Source: Terriglobia bacterium
GTDB taxonomy: Bacteria; Acidobacteriota; Terriglobia; Terriglobales; Acidobacteriaceae
Assembly: GCA_020072585.1 (NCBI GenBank)
Contig: JAIQGL010000004.1
Coordinates: 62,001 to 126,000, forward strand
DNA length: 64,000 nucleotides
Direction of reading: 5' to 3'
Shown: piece after piece, positions 28,219-38,509 of the stretch
Layout of the letters: each line of letters opens with the position of its first letter
Numbering within the stretch: the stretch's first letter is position 1
Notes under the pieces: model-generated
What the model saw: only the letters and a program-made list of their open reading frames with translations
The model's database searches: none
Told to the model about the DNA's origin: nothing
Translations under genes and position numbers: made by a program

Positions 28219-29964
28219 GTGAAGCCAGATCACAATTGGTCCGTGCGCACGGCGTGCATGCTGTGCGTCTTTCACGCTGTGTCACTCACAGCTATAGCGC
28301 AGTCGGACGCACAGCGACCTAAGCCTCAGCCAATTCAGGCCGAGTTGACAAGCTATTCGCGCCTTGGGACAAACAGGACTCTCCCGGATGCGCGCTGGTC
28401 GTTCTGAAGAATGGAACGGCGCTCTACAAACGCGGGTATGGCATGGCAGACCTGGAGCATTCCATCCCAATTTCTCCCGACACGGTGTTCCAGATAGGGT
28501 CAACCTCGAAGCAGTTCACGGCCATGGCTGTGATCCTGCTTGCAGAAGAAGGAAAACTCTCGCTCGATGATCCGGTCAGGCAGTACATTCGTGAGCTGCC
28601 TGACTATGGCGTGCCGATTACCTTGCGGCATCTGCTTCATCATACCAGCGGGTTGAGAAATCTTTTTGTGCTCTACCAGCTTGCAGGCTGGCGATGGGGA
28701 GACGTTGTGAATGAGAGCAACGAACTGGATCTTATCTCGCGTCAACGCGCGCATAACTTCAGACCCGGTGAAGAACATTTGTACACAAACACCGGATATT
28801 TTTTGCTGGCGGAAATCGTCAAGCGCGTTTCTCATCAGTCATTCGCAGAGTTTGTCAAAGACCGCACTTTTGAACCGCTTGGCATGAAAGCTACCGGGGC
28901 GTTCGACGATATCGGGTTGCTTCGTCGCAACCGGGCCATGGCGTACAACGCTGGACCAGGTGGATTCAGAAACAATGTGACCCTGACCGAAACCGTTGGT
29001 GATTCGAAACATCTGCACCACAGTCGAAGACCTGGCGCGCTGGGATGAGAACTTCTATCAGGCGAAAGTTGGAGGAAGCCACGCGATTGCCACCATGGAA
29101 AAGGCGGGCTTACTGAATGGCGGAGAGCAGTTGCGATATGCAGGTGGCCTCAATGTCACCACCTACAAAGGACTCAGGATGATCTGGCATTCCGGCACTT
29201 CAAATTACAGGTCTGAATACCTGCGGTTTCCGGATCAGCACTTCTCTGTAGTTTGCCTATGTAACAGCTCGTCCTCTGATCCATCCGACCTCGCAAGAAA
29301 AGTTGCTGATTTGTATCTGGCAGACCAGATCCGGCCTGAGCCGGTAAAGAGCCCATCCGACGTGGCTAGAGAGATTCCAAAATTCGAGGAATCGGCCAGA
29401 GCGAGCGCCCTGCCCCTGGCTCCGGAGAAGATGCGGGCTTTTACCGGCAGCTATCTGATGCCGTTCGGCGAGTATTCCTGGACGGCAGCAAATTGATGGT
29501 GGACCGAGGGCGTGGCATGATCAGCGAACTCGTTCCCACAGGCGAGCGTAGTTTTCTAATGCTTGGCGTACCGGAGAAAGTGGAGGTCACGTTTTCCGGC
29601 GAGCAGAGCGGCGCCCAGCAAATCTCAATCGCAGCGCCAGACCGAAAAGCCAATCCTGGCAGACCGGGTGGATCCTGCAATAGTCGCCGAGTTGAAACAG
29701 TATGAAGGAAATTTCTGGAGCAGCGATGTAGGCGAGATTGTAACCCTGGTTGCGCGCGAAGGAAAACTGTGGCTGCAGACGAAGAGGAACGTTGAATTCG
29801 AGCTGCATCCCGTAGCTGCTGACATATTCAAGAATGAATGGTTCGGCAAAATAACATTTCATCGCAACAAACAACGTTTCGTCACTGCTTTCACAATGAG
29901 CAATGGAGAAGTTAGGAAACTCGATCTGGCAAAGGTCACCGTCAGATTCGATCCAGCGGAATGA
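28219..29964 (+). pseudogene. Class-C beta-lactamase-like serine hydrolase with four frameshifts
   Basis: GTG start at 28219. Followed across frames, the product has a signal sequence, the SxxK motif in GSTSKQFTAMAVILL, the YxN motif in YTNTGYFLLAEIVK, and HSG in IWHSGTSNYRSEYL. These are the three catalytic boxes of the beta-lactamase/DD-peptidase (PF00144) family, and a C-terminal tail domain follows. The frame must change near 28345 (one base missing before GACAAG), 29007 (one extra A), 29472 (one base missing after GGCGAG) and about 29650. Each side of every break continues the same protein. The motifs are intact, so the breaks are recent or are sequence errors. Confidence 0.82.
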
Positions 29965-30074
29965 TCATCGGTGGTAGATCGCGGTTTCGAACTGTCCCTG
30001 ACCGGCAGAAAGCAAACGACTTACGATCTGATTCCCTAAAAGCCGACGAGAAGGGCGTGGTTGTAACGCAGTGA
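29965..30074 (+). pseudogene. Short degraded coding remnant after the serine hydrolase
   Basis: Directly after the TGA at 29962-29964 the same frame reads SSVVDRGFELSLTGRKQTTY DLIP and stops. A one-base shift near 30026 lets it continue as LKADEKGVVVTQ, ending TGA 30072-30074. This resembles the last strand pair of serine-hydrolase C-terminal domains. It may be a leftover tail of the same or a second hydrolase. Evidence is composition only. Confidence 0.3.
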
Positions 30075-30093
30075 ATCAAAAGGAGGAATCATC

Positions 30094-30183
30094 TGGCGGA
30101 GAGGGAGGGATTCGAACCCCCGGTACCCTTTCAGGTACAGCGGTTTTCAAGACCGCCTGTTTCAACCGCTCACACACCTCTCC
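30094..30183 (-). tRNA. tRNA-Ser (anticodon UGA)
   Basis: Read on the minus strand, the acceptor arms GGAGAGG (30183-30177) and CCTCTCC (30104-30098) pair fully. The anticodon stem-loop is GCGGT-CTTGAAA-ACCGC with anticodon TGA. A long variable arm (TGTACCTGAAAGGGTACC region) marks a class II serine tRNA, and the T-arm is GGGGGTTCGAATCCCTC. The discriminator is G and the CCA end is encoded (30096-30094). Length is 90 bases. It decodes UCA and probably other UCN codons. Confidence 0.96.
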
Positions 30184-30457
30184 GCGTGAGCAAGTGCTTT
30201 ATTTCCTTCATTGTACGACGTTTTGTGGATCAGTGCACGGCCATTGGCTGCACATGAGTCACTTCCAACGTTCATCGCGGCCAAACTCGGCTGATCAACC
30301 CCATCTCGTCTTATAGCATTCCCCTCGTGGTTGCGAAAACAAGTACTTCGCACGAGAGGGGCAGTTCGGAGATATAGATGGGGATATAGATAAGGATGGC
30401 GCCGTAGGCTGAGCCTGACATCAATCTAGCAGCTTAGGTTGCGAAAGGAGACAGATC

Positions 30458-30610
30458 ATGATTTACGCAGAGCTTCTCGCGCGCCTCCATGAGTTGCAAC
30501 ACTGGGGAGCAATTGACACTGCCATGATGTCGCTCATCGAACAACTGTCCAAGCCCAGTTCAGACGAGCAGAAGAAGATTCAAGATGGGCAGATTAAAAC
30601 GTGCGCTTAG
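30458..30610 (+). CDS. Small 50-residue protein, unknown
   Basis: ATG at 30458 has a near-ideal ribosome site (AAAGGAGAC, 6 bases away) and opens 50 codons ending TAG at 30608-30610. The peptide starts MIYAELLARLHELQHWGAID and is mostly helical and charged with a Ser/Pro/Asp/Lys-rich tail; it has no membrane segment. It lies alone in a 620-base gap between the tRNA and the ECF sigma gene. The rest of the gap (30184-30457 and 30611-30768) shows no other feature. The strong Shine-Dalgarno is the main support. Function is unknown. Confidence 0.5.
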   Translation: MIYAELLARLHELQHWGAIDTAMMSLIEQLSKPSSDEQKKIQDGQIKTCA

Positions 30611-30768
30611 CTATTGCAGAAGCCTTTACGGAGATCTCCACATGTCGCACTACGATGATCACTCCGCACCAAGGCGCGTCAACCTCTTCGGTCCAACTCA
30701 TTTTCATGTTCTCTTGGGGACCGCCCTGCCGGTCATGACGACTCCGTGGTGAAGGCTAAGTTTTTCCT

Positions 30769-30794
30769 AACCGCTTCCCCTGATTCCGGTCTAA
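30769..30794 (+). promoter_or_regulatory. Candidate ECF-type autoregulatory promoter
   Basis: An AACC (30769-30772) and a GTCTAA (30789-30794) are separated by 16 bases, the spacing and form of ECF (RpoE/SigW-like) -35 and -10 elements. They stand just ahead of the ECF sigma gene whose ATG is at 30804. Transcription would start near 30801, so the mRNA would have almost no leader, in keeping with the absence of a ribosome site before that ATG. Inferred from pattern and place. Confidence 0.45.
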
Positions 30795-30803
30795 GTTAAT
30801 CGA

Positions 30804-31433
30804 ATGGAAGTTACAGATGCAGCGGTAGTGGCGCAGGTCCTGGCCGGCGACAGAGACGCTTTTCGTGTCCTGGTCGAGCGCCATTCGCGCAGCATCTTTC
30901 GCGTGGTTTACCGCATGACCGGGAACCAGCAGGATTCGGAAGAACTGGTCCAGGAAACATTTCTGCGGGCCTATAAGAGCCTGGAGCGTTTTGAGCTTCG
31001 CGCCAACTTCAGCACCTGGCTCTATCGGATCGCGGTAAATCGCACGCTTGACTTCCTGAATGCGAGAAAGACGCAGATGCAGACAAAAGATATGTACCAG
31101 ATCGCCGACAATCCCGATCACGAAGAAGGCAACCAGGTGCAGGTACCAGCCGACTCTCCCGGACCTGACCGGCTGCTGCTGAGCGCGGAAATGAAGCGCA
31201 AGATAGCAGGGGCCCTGGGACTGCTCACACCGGCAGAGCGCGTGGCCTTTACCATGCGGCACATGGAAGGCCGCTCCATTGAAGAGATCAGCCAGGCACT
31301 GGACCTGAAAGTGAGCGCCGCCAAGAACAGCGTGTTTCGTGCCGTACAAAAACTGCGACATCAACTTGAGCCTTATACGAGCCCGGGGTCTCCATCGCGC
31401 CACGCGCGGTGGGGTGGGAGTGCGGTGAAATGA
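30804..31433 (+). CDS. ECF sigma factor (RpoE/SigW-like)
   Basis: The 209-residue protein has region 2 (LVERHSRSIFRVVYRMTGNQ, then SEELVQETFLRAYKSLERFE and STWLYRIAVNRTLDFLNARK) and region 4 (LTPAERVAFTMRHMEGRSI, then EEISQALDLKVSAAKNSVFR). The stop overlaps the ATG of a zinc-binding anti-sigma gene (ATGA), so sigma and anti-sigma are made in step. Two HEAT-repeat genes follow. The group presumably answers an envelope or metal/redox signal (inference). No ribosome site is seen before the ATG. Confidence 0.93.
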   Translation: MEVTDAAVVAQVLAGDRDAFRVLVERHSRSIFRVVYRMTGNQQDSEELVQETFLRAYKSLERFELRANFSTWLYRIAVNRTLDFLNARKTQMQTKDMYQIADNPDHEEGNQVQVPADSPGPDRLLLSAEMKRKIAGALGLLTPAERVAFTMRHMEGRSIEEISQALDLKVSAAKNSVFRAVQKLRHQLEPYTSPGSPSRHARWGGSAVK

Positions 31434-32194
31434 ACCACCTGAGCGAAGAACAGATCGTATTGCACTATTACGGCGACGCCGAGGAAGCCGCTGAGGTCGA
31501 ACGCCATCTGGCTGCCTGCGTGGAGTGCCGCGCTGAGTTTGCCCGCGTTCAATCCATGCTCAGGCAGATTGAGCCACTGGAAGCTCCCGAACCATTGCCT
31601 GGATTTGAACAAAAGACCTGGCTCAACGTGCGCGACCGTTTGCCGGACAAGGGAGGATTTTTTCGCCGCCTGCTCGGGCCGCAACAAAAATGGATCTTCG
31701 CCGGCGTAATGGCCCTGCTACTTGCAGCTGCATTCATGGCCGGACGTTTCTGGCCGCGACCCGAGCAGCCGCTTGCCCGCAAAGCTGAACCGGTCAACTC
31801 TCAGCGAGTGGTGCTGGTAGCGGTGGGTGACCACCTGGAGCGTTCACAGATGCTGTTGGTGGAGATCATGAACGCAGATGCAAAGGGGCCCATTGATCTC
31901 TCCAGTGAACAGGCGGAGGCGCGCGATTTGCTCGACAGCAACCACCTTTATCGCGTGAGCGCGCAGCAGGCCGGCGACCCACAGGTCGCGCCATTGCTGG
32001 ACCAGTTAGGACGAGTTCTGGCGGAGATCGCCAACGGCCCATCAGAAGTTTCACCCCAAGATTTGCAGCAGGTCCGTCACTCCATCCAGTCTGAAGGCCT
32101 TCTGTTCAAGGTCCGCGTGGTTGGTTCTGAAGTGAATTCAAGAGCACGCCGGCCGGAGCCGGTCTCCGGCGGCAACGTTAATCAGAGGCTATAA
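31430..32194 (+). CDS. Membrane anti-sigma factor with zf-HC2 domain
   Basis: From ATG 31430 the product is 254 residues. The N-terminus carries the zinc anti-sigma signature His26-x3-Cys30-x2-Cys33 (ERHLAACVECR), one membrane helix spans about 88-106 (WIFAGVMALLLAAAFMAG), and a periplasmic domain of some 145 residues follows. It would hold the sigma factor inactive at the membrane until the outer domain receives a signal, and release may need proteolysis (family knowledge). The ATG overlaps the sigma stop, which strengthens the pairing. The start 7 codons earlier is not preferred. Confidence 0.9.
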   Translation: MNHLSEEQIVLHYYGDAEEAAEVERHLAACVECRAEFARVQSMLRQIEPLEAPEPLPGFEQKTWLNVRDRLPDKGGFFRRLLGPQQKWIFAGVMALLLAAAFMAGRFWPRPEQPLARKAEPVNSQRVVLVAVGDHLERSQMLLVEIMNADAKGPIDLSSEQAEARDLLDSNHLYRVSAQQAGDPQVAPLLDQLGRVLAEIANGPSEVSPQDLQQVRHSIQSEGLLFKVRVVGSEVNSRARRPEPVSGGNVNQRL

Positions 32195-32198
32195 CGAT

Positions 32199-33461
32199 AT
32201 GAATCGCAAATTATTGTTAATGAATTTGTTCTTAAGCTGCGTAGTTTTTTCCGGACAGATACCGCGCGTTATGGCGCAGGATGTTCCTTCGGCTTCCCTG
32301 CTGGATCCGCAAGCCGCGGAGAAGGCGAACACCGATGCAGAGAGGGCCAAAGCCCGCGAAGATGAAGTTTATTCTTCAGCCAAAGACGCGCTGGATGAGG
32401 GCGAGTATGACAGTGCCGTCAAGGAATTTGATGAGGTCATCAAGATGCGCGGCCGCAAGGCCGATGGCGCGCTCTACTGGAAGGCTTACGCGCTGAACAA
32501 AGCCGGTAATAAGGGCCAGGCGCTCACGACGATCGGCGAACTGCGCAAGGGCTATCCCAAGAGCAACTGGCTGCGCGACGCCGGAGCGCTGGAGCAGGAA
32601 ATGCGCGGCGCGTCTGTCAATCCGGAGAACATACCCGATGAAGAAATCAAGCTCCTTGCTCTGCAGACGTTACTGAATTCTGGTTCCGAGAAAGCCGTTC
32701 CGCTCCTGGAGAAAGTCATCACCGGAAATTATCCCCCCAAGTTGAAAGACAAAGCGCTCTTCGTGCTCTCACAAAGCGGATCAGAGAAAGCGCAGCAGAT
32801 CTTGCTCACCCTTGCCAAAGCCAACAACCAGCCGGACCTGCAAAAGCGCGCGATTCGCTATATGGGCATGAACGGGAGCGGGCACAATCGCACGGCGCTG
32901 AAAGAGATTTACAACTCTTCCGCGGACATGGGTGTCAAGAAGACCGTCTTCCAGGCATGGCTCATGAGCGGTGACAAGGAAGATGTGCTGGCTGTAGCGC
33001 GGACGGAGAAGAATCCCGAGCTGCGCAAGGAGGCGATCCGCTACCTGGGCATGATGGGCGGACGTGCAGAACTGCTTGAGTTTTACAAGAGCTCCCCTGA
33101 TCCTGAGACGCGCGAAGCTGCTGTCGGGGCCATGCTGCTCTGCGGGTGCGCCCACGAACTGGCAGAGATTGCTCAGACAGAAAAAGACCCCGCCGTGCTC
33201 GATAAGGCCATCAACACCCTTGGGTTGGTGGGCGGAGCGGAAAGCCTTGCCACTTTGTCGAAACTCTATGGTACGCAAGCTGACGTATCGACAAAGAAGA
33301 AGGTCATCAACGCTTTGTTTCTCCACGGCGCCGGGAAAGAAATGGTCTCGCTGGCCCGCAAAGAGACGAACCCTGAGCTGAAGAAAGCGCTGATCGAGAA
33401 AATGTCCCTGATGAGTTCACCGGAAATTACCGAATACATGATGGAAATTTTGAATAAATAA
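32199..33461 (+). CDS. Exported TPR/HEAT-repeat protein
   Basis: The 420-residue product has a signal peptide (to about VMAQD). A TPR-like pair follows (EVYSSAKDALDEGEYDSAVK, then FDEVIKMRGR-KADGALYWKAYAL), then a long array of HEAT-type helices from about residue 145 to the end. Repeats carry patterns such as LKDKALFVLSQSGSEKAQQI, LQKRAIRYMGMNG and LRKEAIRYLGMMGGRAELLE. Such repeats bind proteins and have no catalysis. It starts 5 bases after the anti-sigma stop, so it belongs to the sigma operon, and is followed 10 bases later by a second HEAT gene. It may be a periplasmic sensor or scaffold for the anti-sigma domain (inference). Confidence 0.78.
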   Translation: MNRKLLLMNLFLSCVVFSGQIPRVMAQDVPSASLLDPQAAEKANTDAERAKAREDEVYSSAKDALDEGEYDSAVKEFDEVIKMRGRKADGALYWKAYALNKAGNKGQALTTIGELRKGYPKSNWLRDAGALEQEMRGASVNPENIPDEEIKLLALQTLLNSGSEKAVPLLEKVITGNYPPKLKDKALFVLSQSGSEKAQQILLTLAKANNQPDLQKRAIRYMGMNGSGHNRTALKEIYNSSADMGVKKTVFQAWLMSGDKEDVLAVARTEKNPELRKEAIRYLGMMGGRAELLEFYKSSPDPETREAAVGAMLLCGCAHELAEIAQTEKDPAVLDKAINTLGLVGGAESLATLSKLYGTQADVSTKKKVINALFLHGAGKEMVSLARKETNPELKKALIEKMSLMSSPEITEYMMEILNK

Positions 33462-33471
33462 GGAGGGTGCC

Positions 33472-34587
33472 GTGAGAAGCTGGCAGCGATACGTGAAAGT
33501 ATTTTCTCTGATTTGTCTTACATCGGCCTGTCTTGTTTCGATGGCGGCGGCGCAGAAGCCCAGGGTATCGAACGTCAAGCTGCAGGAAATGTCCGTCTCC
33601 TCCGGTCTCAAAGCAACGATCGACGGATTGTTACAGAAACAGACGGCGCCGCTGTGGATTGGCTACAGGATTCCCACGGCAGCCAAAGAGCGCACCATGT
33701 GCTGCTTTGACTCGGTCGATGGCATTGAAGCAGCCAAGAAGAACTGCTGCATGGGCTGCAGGATGGAGTCAGAAAAGGGCAGCTCATTCAATGGCACCGT
33801 TTCTGACTGCGCTCCGCCAGAGCCTCTGCCTTATGCCTTTATTTTCTTTCGCGCGGAAGCAAAGCAGGTCACGAAGGTCCGGGTCTACAGCGCAGACTGC
33901 GCGCTCGACTTCTCCAATCTGCCTCTTTACTGGCTGGAGGACGTAAAACCGGAACAGAGCGTTGAAATGCTGGCTGGCATGGTCTCAACGGAAGAGATTG
34001 ACGATTCCTATCGCAAGAAAGGCCCGGCGCGGCAGGCCGTGATGGCCATCGCATTGCATGACACGCTGGCGGCCGATGGGGCGCTGGAGAAGATGCTTCA
34101 GCCGAGCCAGCGCGCGTCTTTGCGCGGAGAAGTTGCATTCTGGCTGGGCAACGAGCGAGGCAAGAAAGGCGTGGAGCTTCTGCGCAAATATGTGAAGGAG
34201 GATCCCGATGAGCGGGTGCGCGAGAAAGGCACGTTCGCGTTTTCACAAAGCAAGGAACCGGAGGCGCTGAAGGAGTTGCTTGGAATCGCGCGCCACGATC
34301 AGAGCCCGCGCGTCCGCGGCCAAGCGATCTTCTGGCTGGCACAGATCGGCGGAAAAAAGGAAGCCGAGCAGATTACAGCAGCGATTGAGAACGATCCGGA
34401 AACAGAGGTAAAGAAAAAGGCCGTTTTCGCGCTAAGCCAGATGCACGATGCCGATGCAGTGCCGCGCCTCATCAGCCTGGCACGAACGCACAAGAATCCT
34501 GCCGTAAGGAAGCAGGCTATTTTCTGGCTGGGACAAAGCCATGATCCGCGTGCGCTGGATTTTCTGGAAGAGATTGTGACGAAGTAG
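33472..34587 (+). CDS. Exported HEAT-repeat protein with Cys-rich N-terminal domain
   Basis: GTG start at 33472 after a perfect AAGGAGG. The 371-residue product has a signal peptide (to about MAAAQ) and then a region with seven cysteines at 77, 78, 92, 93, 96, 113 and 143 (TMCCFD, NCCMGCR, SDCAPP, ADCALD). This could bind metal or form disulfides. From about 195 to the end it is HEAT repeats (LRGEAVFWLGNERGKKGVEL-type, with AIFWLAQIGG and AIFWLGQSHD). One short stretch (KKAVFALSQMHDADAVPRLI) closely matches consensus HEAT. It is the last gene of the sigma operon. No enzyme motif is seen; the Cys-rich part is the best lead to the signal. Confidence 0.78.
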   Translation: MRSWQRYVKVFSLICLTSACLVSMAAAQKPRVSNVKLQEMSVSSGLKATIDGLLQKQTAPLWIGYRIPTAAKERTMCCFDSVDGIEAAKKNCCMGCRMESEKGSSFNGTVSDCAPPEPLPYAFIFFRAEAKQVTKVRVYSADCALDFSNLPLYWLEDVKPEQSVEMLAGMVSTEEIDDSYRKKGPARQAVMAIALHDTLAADGALEKMLQPSQRASLRGEVAFWLGNERGKKGVELLRKYVKEDPDERVREKGTFAFSQSKEPEALKELLGIARHDQSPRVRGQAIFWLAQIGGKKEAEQITAAIENDPETEVKKKAVFALSQMHDADAVPRLISLARTHKNPAVRKQAIFWLGQSHDPRALDFLEEIVTK

Positions 34588-34595
34588 GCCCCCTT

Positions 34596-34680
34596 AACCA
34601 CAGAGGACACAAGGGAACACGAAGGAGAGCTGTATTGGGGGCAAGCTCCTTGGTGATCCTTCGTGTCCTTTGTGGTTTTT
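34596..34680. terminator. Bidirectional terminator-like inverted repeat
   Basis: Between the convergent HEAT and cytochrome oxidase genes, AACCACAGAGGACAC and ACACGAAGGA on the left are answered by TCCTTCGTGTCC and TTTGTGGTT on the right, forming a long imperfect stem around a 30-base loop. A T-run follows at 34676-34681. The short ACCACAGAGGACACAAGG wording looks like a family of intergenic repeats common in acidobacterial genomes, which I cannot verify here. Confidence 0.6.
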
Positions 34681-34685
34681 TCTAG

Positions 34686-34979
34686 CTACCGAAGCATGAA
34701 TGAGCGCGTCAGATAGTCGCTCAGGCTCATGGTAATCATAATCATGAGCCAGAAAAATCCCGCCGAGATGGTGAGCTTTGTGAGCTTGTTACTGTAGTGC
34801 ACATGCATGAAAAAAAGGATGACCAGAACTGCTTTGATTACGGCGATGGTCAATGCAACCACGGGGTTCCAAATTCCCAGGTCAACAAACGCAATGCCCC
34901 ATGTAAGACAAGTGCCAATCACCAGAGCAAGCAGGATCAGTACGTAAAGACCGGGAGTGGGATGTGAATTTTCAGACAT
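34686..34979 (-). CDS. Cytochrome c oxidase subunit IV (caa3-type)
   Basis: This 97-residue small membrane protein has three hydrophobic helices (LYVLILLALVIGTCLTWG, VVALTIAVIKAVLVILFF, GFFWLMIMITMSLSDYL). The KAVLVILFFMHVHYS segment is the standard mark of the small subunit IV of bacterial caa3/aa3 oxidases. It stabilises the oxidase core. It is the last gene of the respiratory operon and is 17 bases behind subunit III. Confidence 0.88.
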   Translation of the reverse strand: MSENSHPTPGLYVLILLALVIGTCLTWGIAFVDLGIWNPVVALTIAVIKAVLVILFFMHVHYSNKLTKLTISAGFFWLMIMITMSLSDYLTRSFMLR

Positions 34980-34996
34980 GTGCGTTTCTCGGGTCC

Positions 34997-35774
34997 TTAA
35001 ACTCCATGTTGGTGCCTACTGATTAGATACAGCAACGGGAACAGGAAAATCCAGACAATATCGACAAAGTGCCAGTACAAACCGCCTAACTCCACGGGCG
35101 TGTAATAGCTGGGGCCGAACTCTCCACCTCTGGCACGTAATAACAACCATGTCAGCAATCCCAGGCCAATCACCATGTGGAAGGCGTGCAGGCCGGTCAT
35201 GGCAAAGTAAAACGAGAAGAAAATTTCCGTTTGCCTGGCTGTCTGTTCGGCTGCGCCCTCAGGGATGTTGGGATTGCCGTGGTGCTTCGGGTCACGGATT
35301 TCCTCAGCGATGTTCCCCAGGCTCTTGTTTGTAACGCTGCAACCGCCCCAGGTATTAAAACCTTTGCCGATTACGTGGCCGGGGATGTGGCATTCATCCC
35401 ATTTATCGTAATACTCCTTGGCCTTGACGCCGAGGAAGGCCGCACCCAGGACCATGGTGGCCAGCAGTAGCCAGACCTGCGATTTGCGATAGCCTTTTTG
35501 AGCGGCCCAAACCGCCATCGCCATGGTGAAACTGCTGCCAATCAGGACCAGCGTGTTGGCAAAGCCCCAGCCCACGCTGATGCTCGTGCTTCCGGCCACG
35601 AACGCTGGATAGTATTTGAGGCGATAGATCAGGTAGGCGGTAAACAGCCCGCCGAACATCATGATTTCCGTGAGCAGGAAAACCCACATACCAAAGGTTG
35701 AGGCGTCCTGCTGCTGCTCCATGCTGTCAAACTGGTGTGCCAGCGCAGGATGATGTTCGGTGGTGGTTGTCTGG

Positions 35775-35785
<11 letters not shown>
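34997..35785 (-). CDS. Cytochrome c oxidase subunit III
   Basis: A TTG at 35785 is taken as start: it follows GGAGG by 6 bases and gives an N-terminus [20 protein letters not shown] of the form usual in relatives. An ATG 10 codons upstream would place more residues inside the end of subunit I. The 262-residue product has about six helices in the COG1845 pattern ([36 protein letters not shown]-like segment; [20 protein letters not shown]). It binds no redox metal and supports proton uptake and subunit I. It overlaps the end of subunit I by 11 bases. Confidence 0.88.
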
Positions 35786-37408
<1,623 letters not shown>

Positions 37409-37412
<4 letters not shown>

Positions 37413-38509
37413 GGTTTCTTCCCAGATGGATTCGCAGGCCTGGTTCCCTGCGGGGTCTTTTGCGGTTGCTGCTTGTTTTCTTGCTGCTGTTTTTCCTGCT
37501 GCATGTTCTGCTGCTGAATGTTCGGCACCTCGCTGTCACGAATCTGCGTTGGCGTGGAGCGATTGTTCAGCGGATTGGCTTCCTGTGGCGCCAGATGCTT
37601 GATGTATTCGGTAATCGCGATGATTTCGTCCTCGCTCACCACGCCACGGAAGGTCGGCATGATCGACTGGAAGCCGGACACCACCTTGGCGTTGGGTTCC
37701 AGGATTGATTCGCGAATGTAGTTATCATCCGCCAGCACCACGCGATTATCAACCAGACGTACCGGACGGCCAAACAGACCTTGTAGGTTCGGTCCGCGCG
37801 CGCCTGAATCCGGACGGTGGCAGGTGGTGCAACCATACTGCTGAAACGCTTTTTCACCCAGAGACGCCAGTGAGCCTTCGGCTTTGCCGCTGGCCAGCCA
37901 GGTGGAGTAATCGTCCGGTGTCATCACAATCACGTCGCCCACCATGCCTGAGTGTTTGGTGCCGCAGTATTGCGAACAAAACAGATGATAGGTCCCGGGG
38001 ACCGTGGCCCTGAACCAGGTAAAAACATAACGGTTGGGCAGCACGTCCTGCTTGACGCGAAACGCCGGGACAAAGAAGCTGTGAATCACGTCCTGCGAGA
38101 TCATGGTGACTTTCACGTCACGCCCGGTGGGCACGTGCAGCGTGTTGATCTCGCGCTGGCCGTTGGGGTGCTGGAACTTCCACATCCATTGTTTGCCTAC
38201 GCCGTAAATTTCCAGCGGGTTTGAAGGCGCACGCTCCATGTGGTAATAAATCACCGCGCCCCACACAAAGATCACCATGGAGATGCCCAGTGGAATTACG
38301 GTCCAGATAATCTCCAGCAAGGTGGAGCCGTGGATCTGTTCCGCCTGCCGCTCCGGGGTCCTCCTGTACTTGATGGCGAAGATGAGGATCAGAATGGCGA
38401 TGAGCAGGGAGAAGAATGTGGTGATCAACACCAGGAACAGGTAGAGCGAATCCACCTGCGCCGCCATGCTCGAGGCCTGCTCCGGAAATATGGGAATGTT
38501 CGATTGCAT
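37409..38509 (-). CDS. ctaC: Cytochrome c oxidase subunit II with fused cytochrome c domain
   Basis: The 366-residue protein has two N-terminal membrane helices, a CuA cupredoxin domain ([33 protein letters not shown] with the Cys-x3-Cys, His and Met ligands) and, after about residue 215, a c-type cytochrome domain with CTTCH. This fusion defines the caa3 type: electrons pass heme c to CuA to subunit I. The C-terminus is a long Gln-rich tail ([20 protein letters not shown]), probably disordered. Overlaps: SCO upstream, subunit I downstream. Confidence 0.95.
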
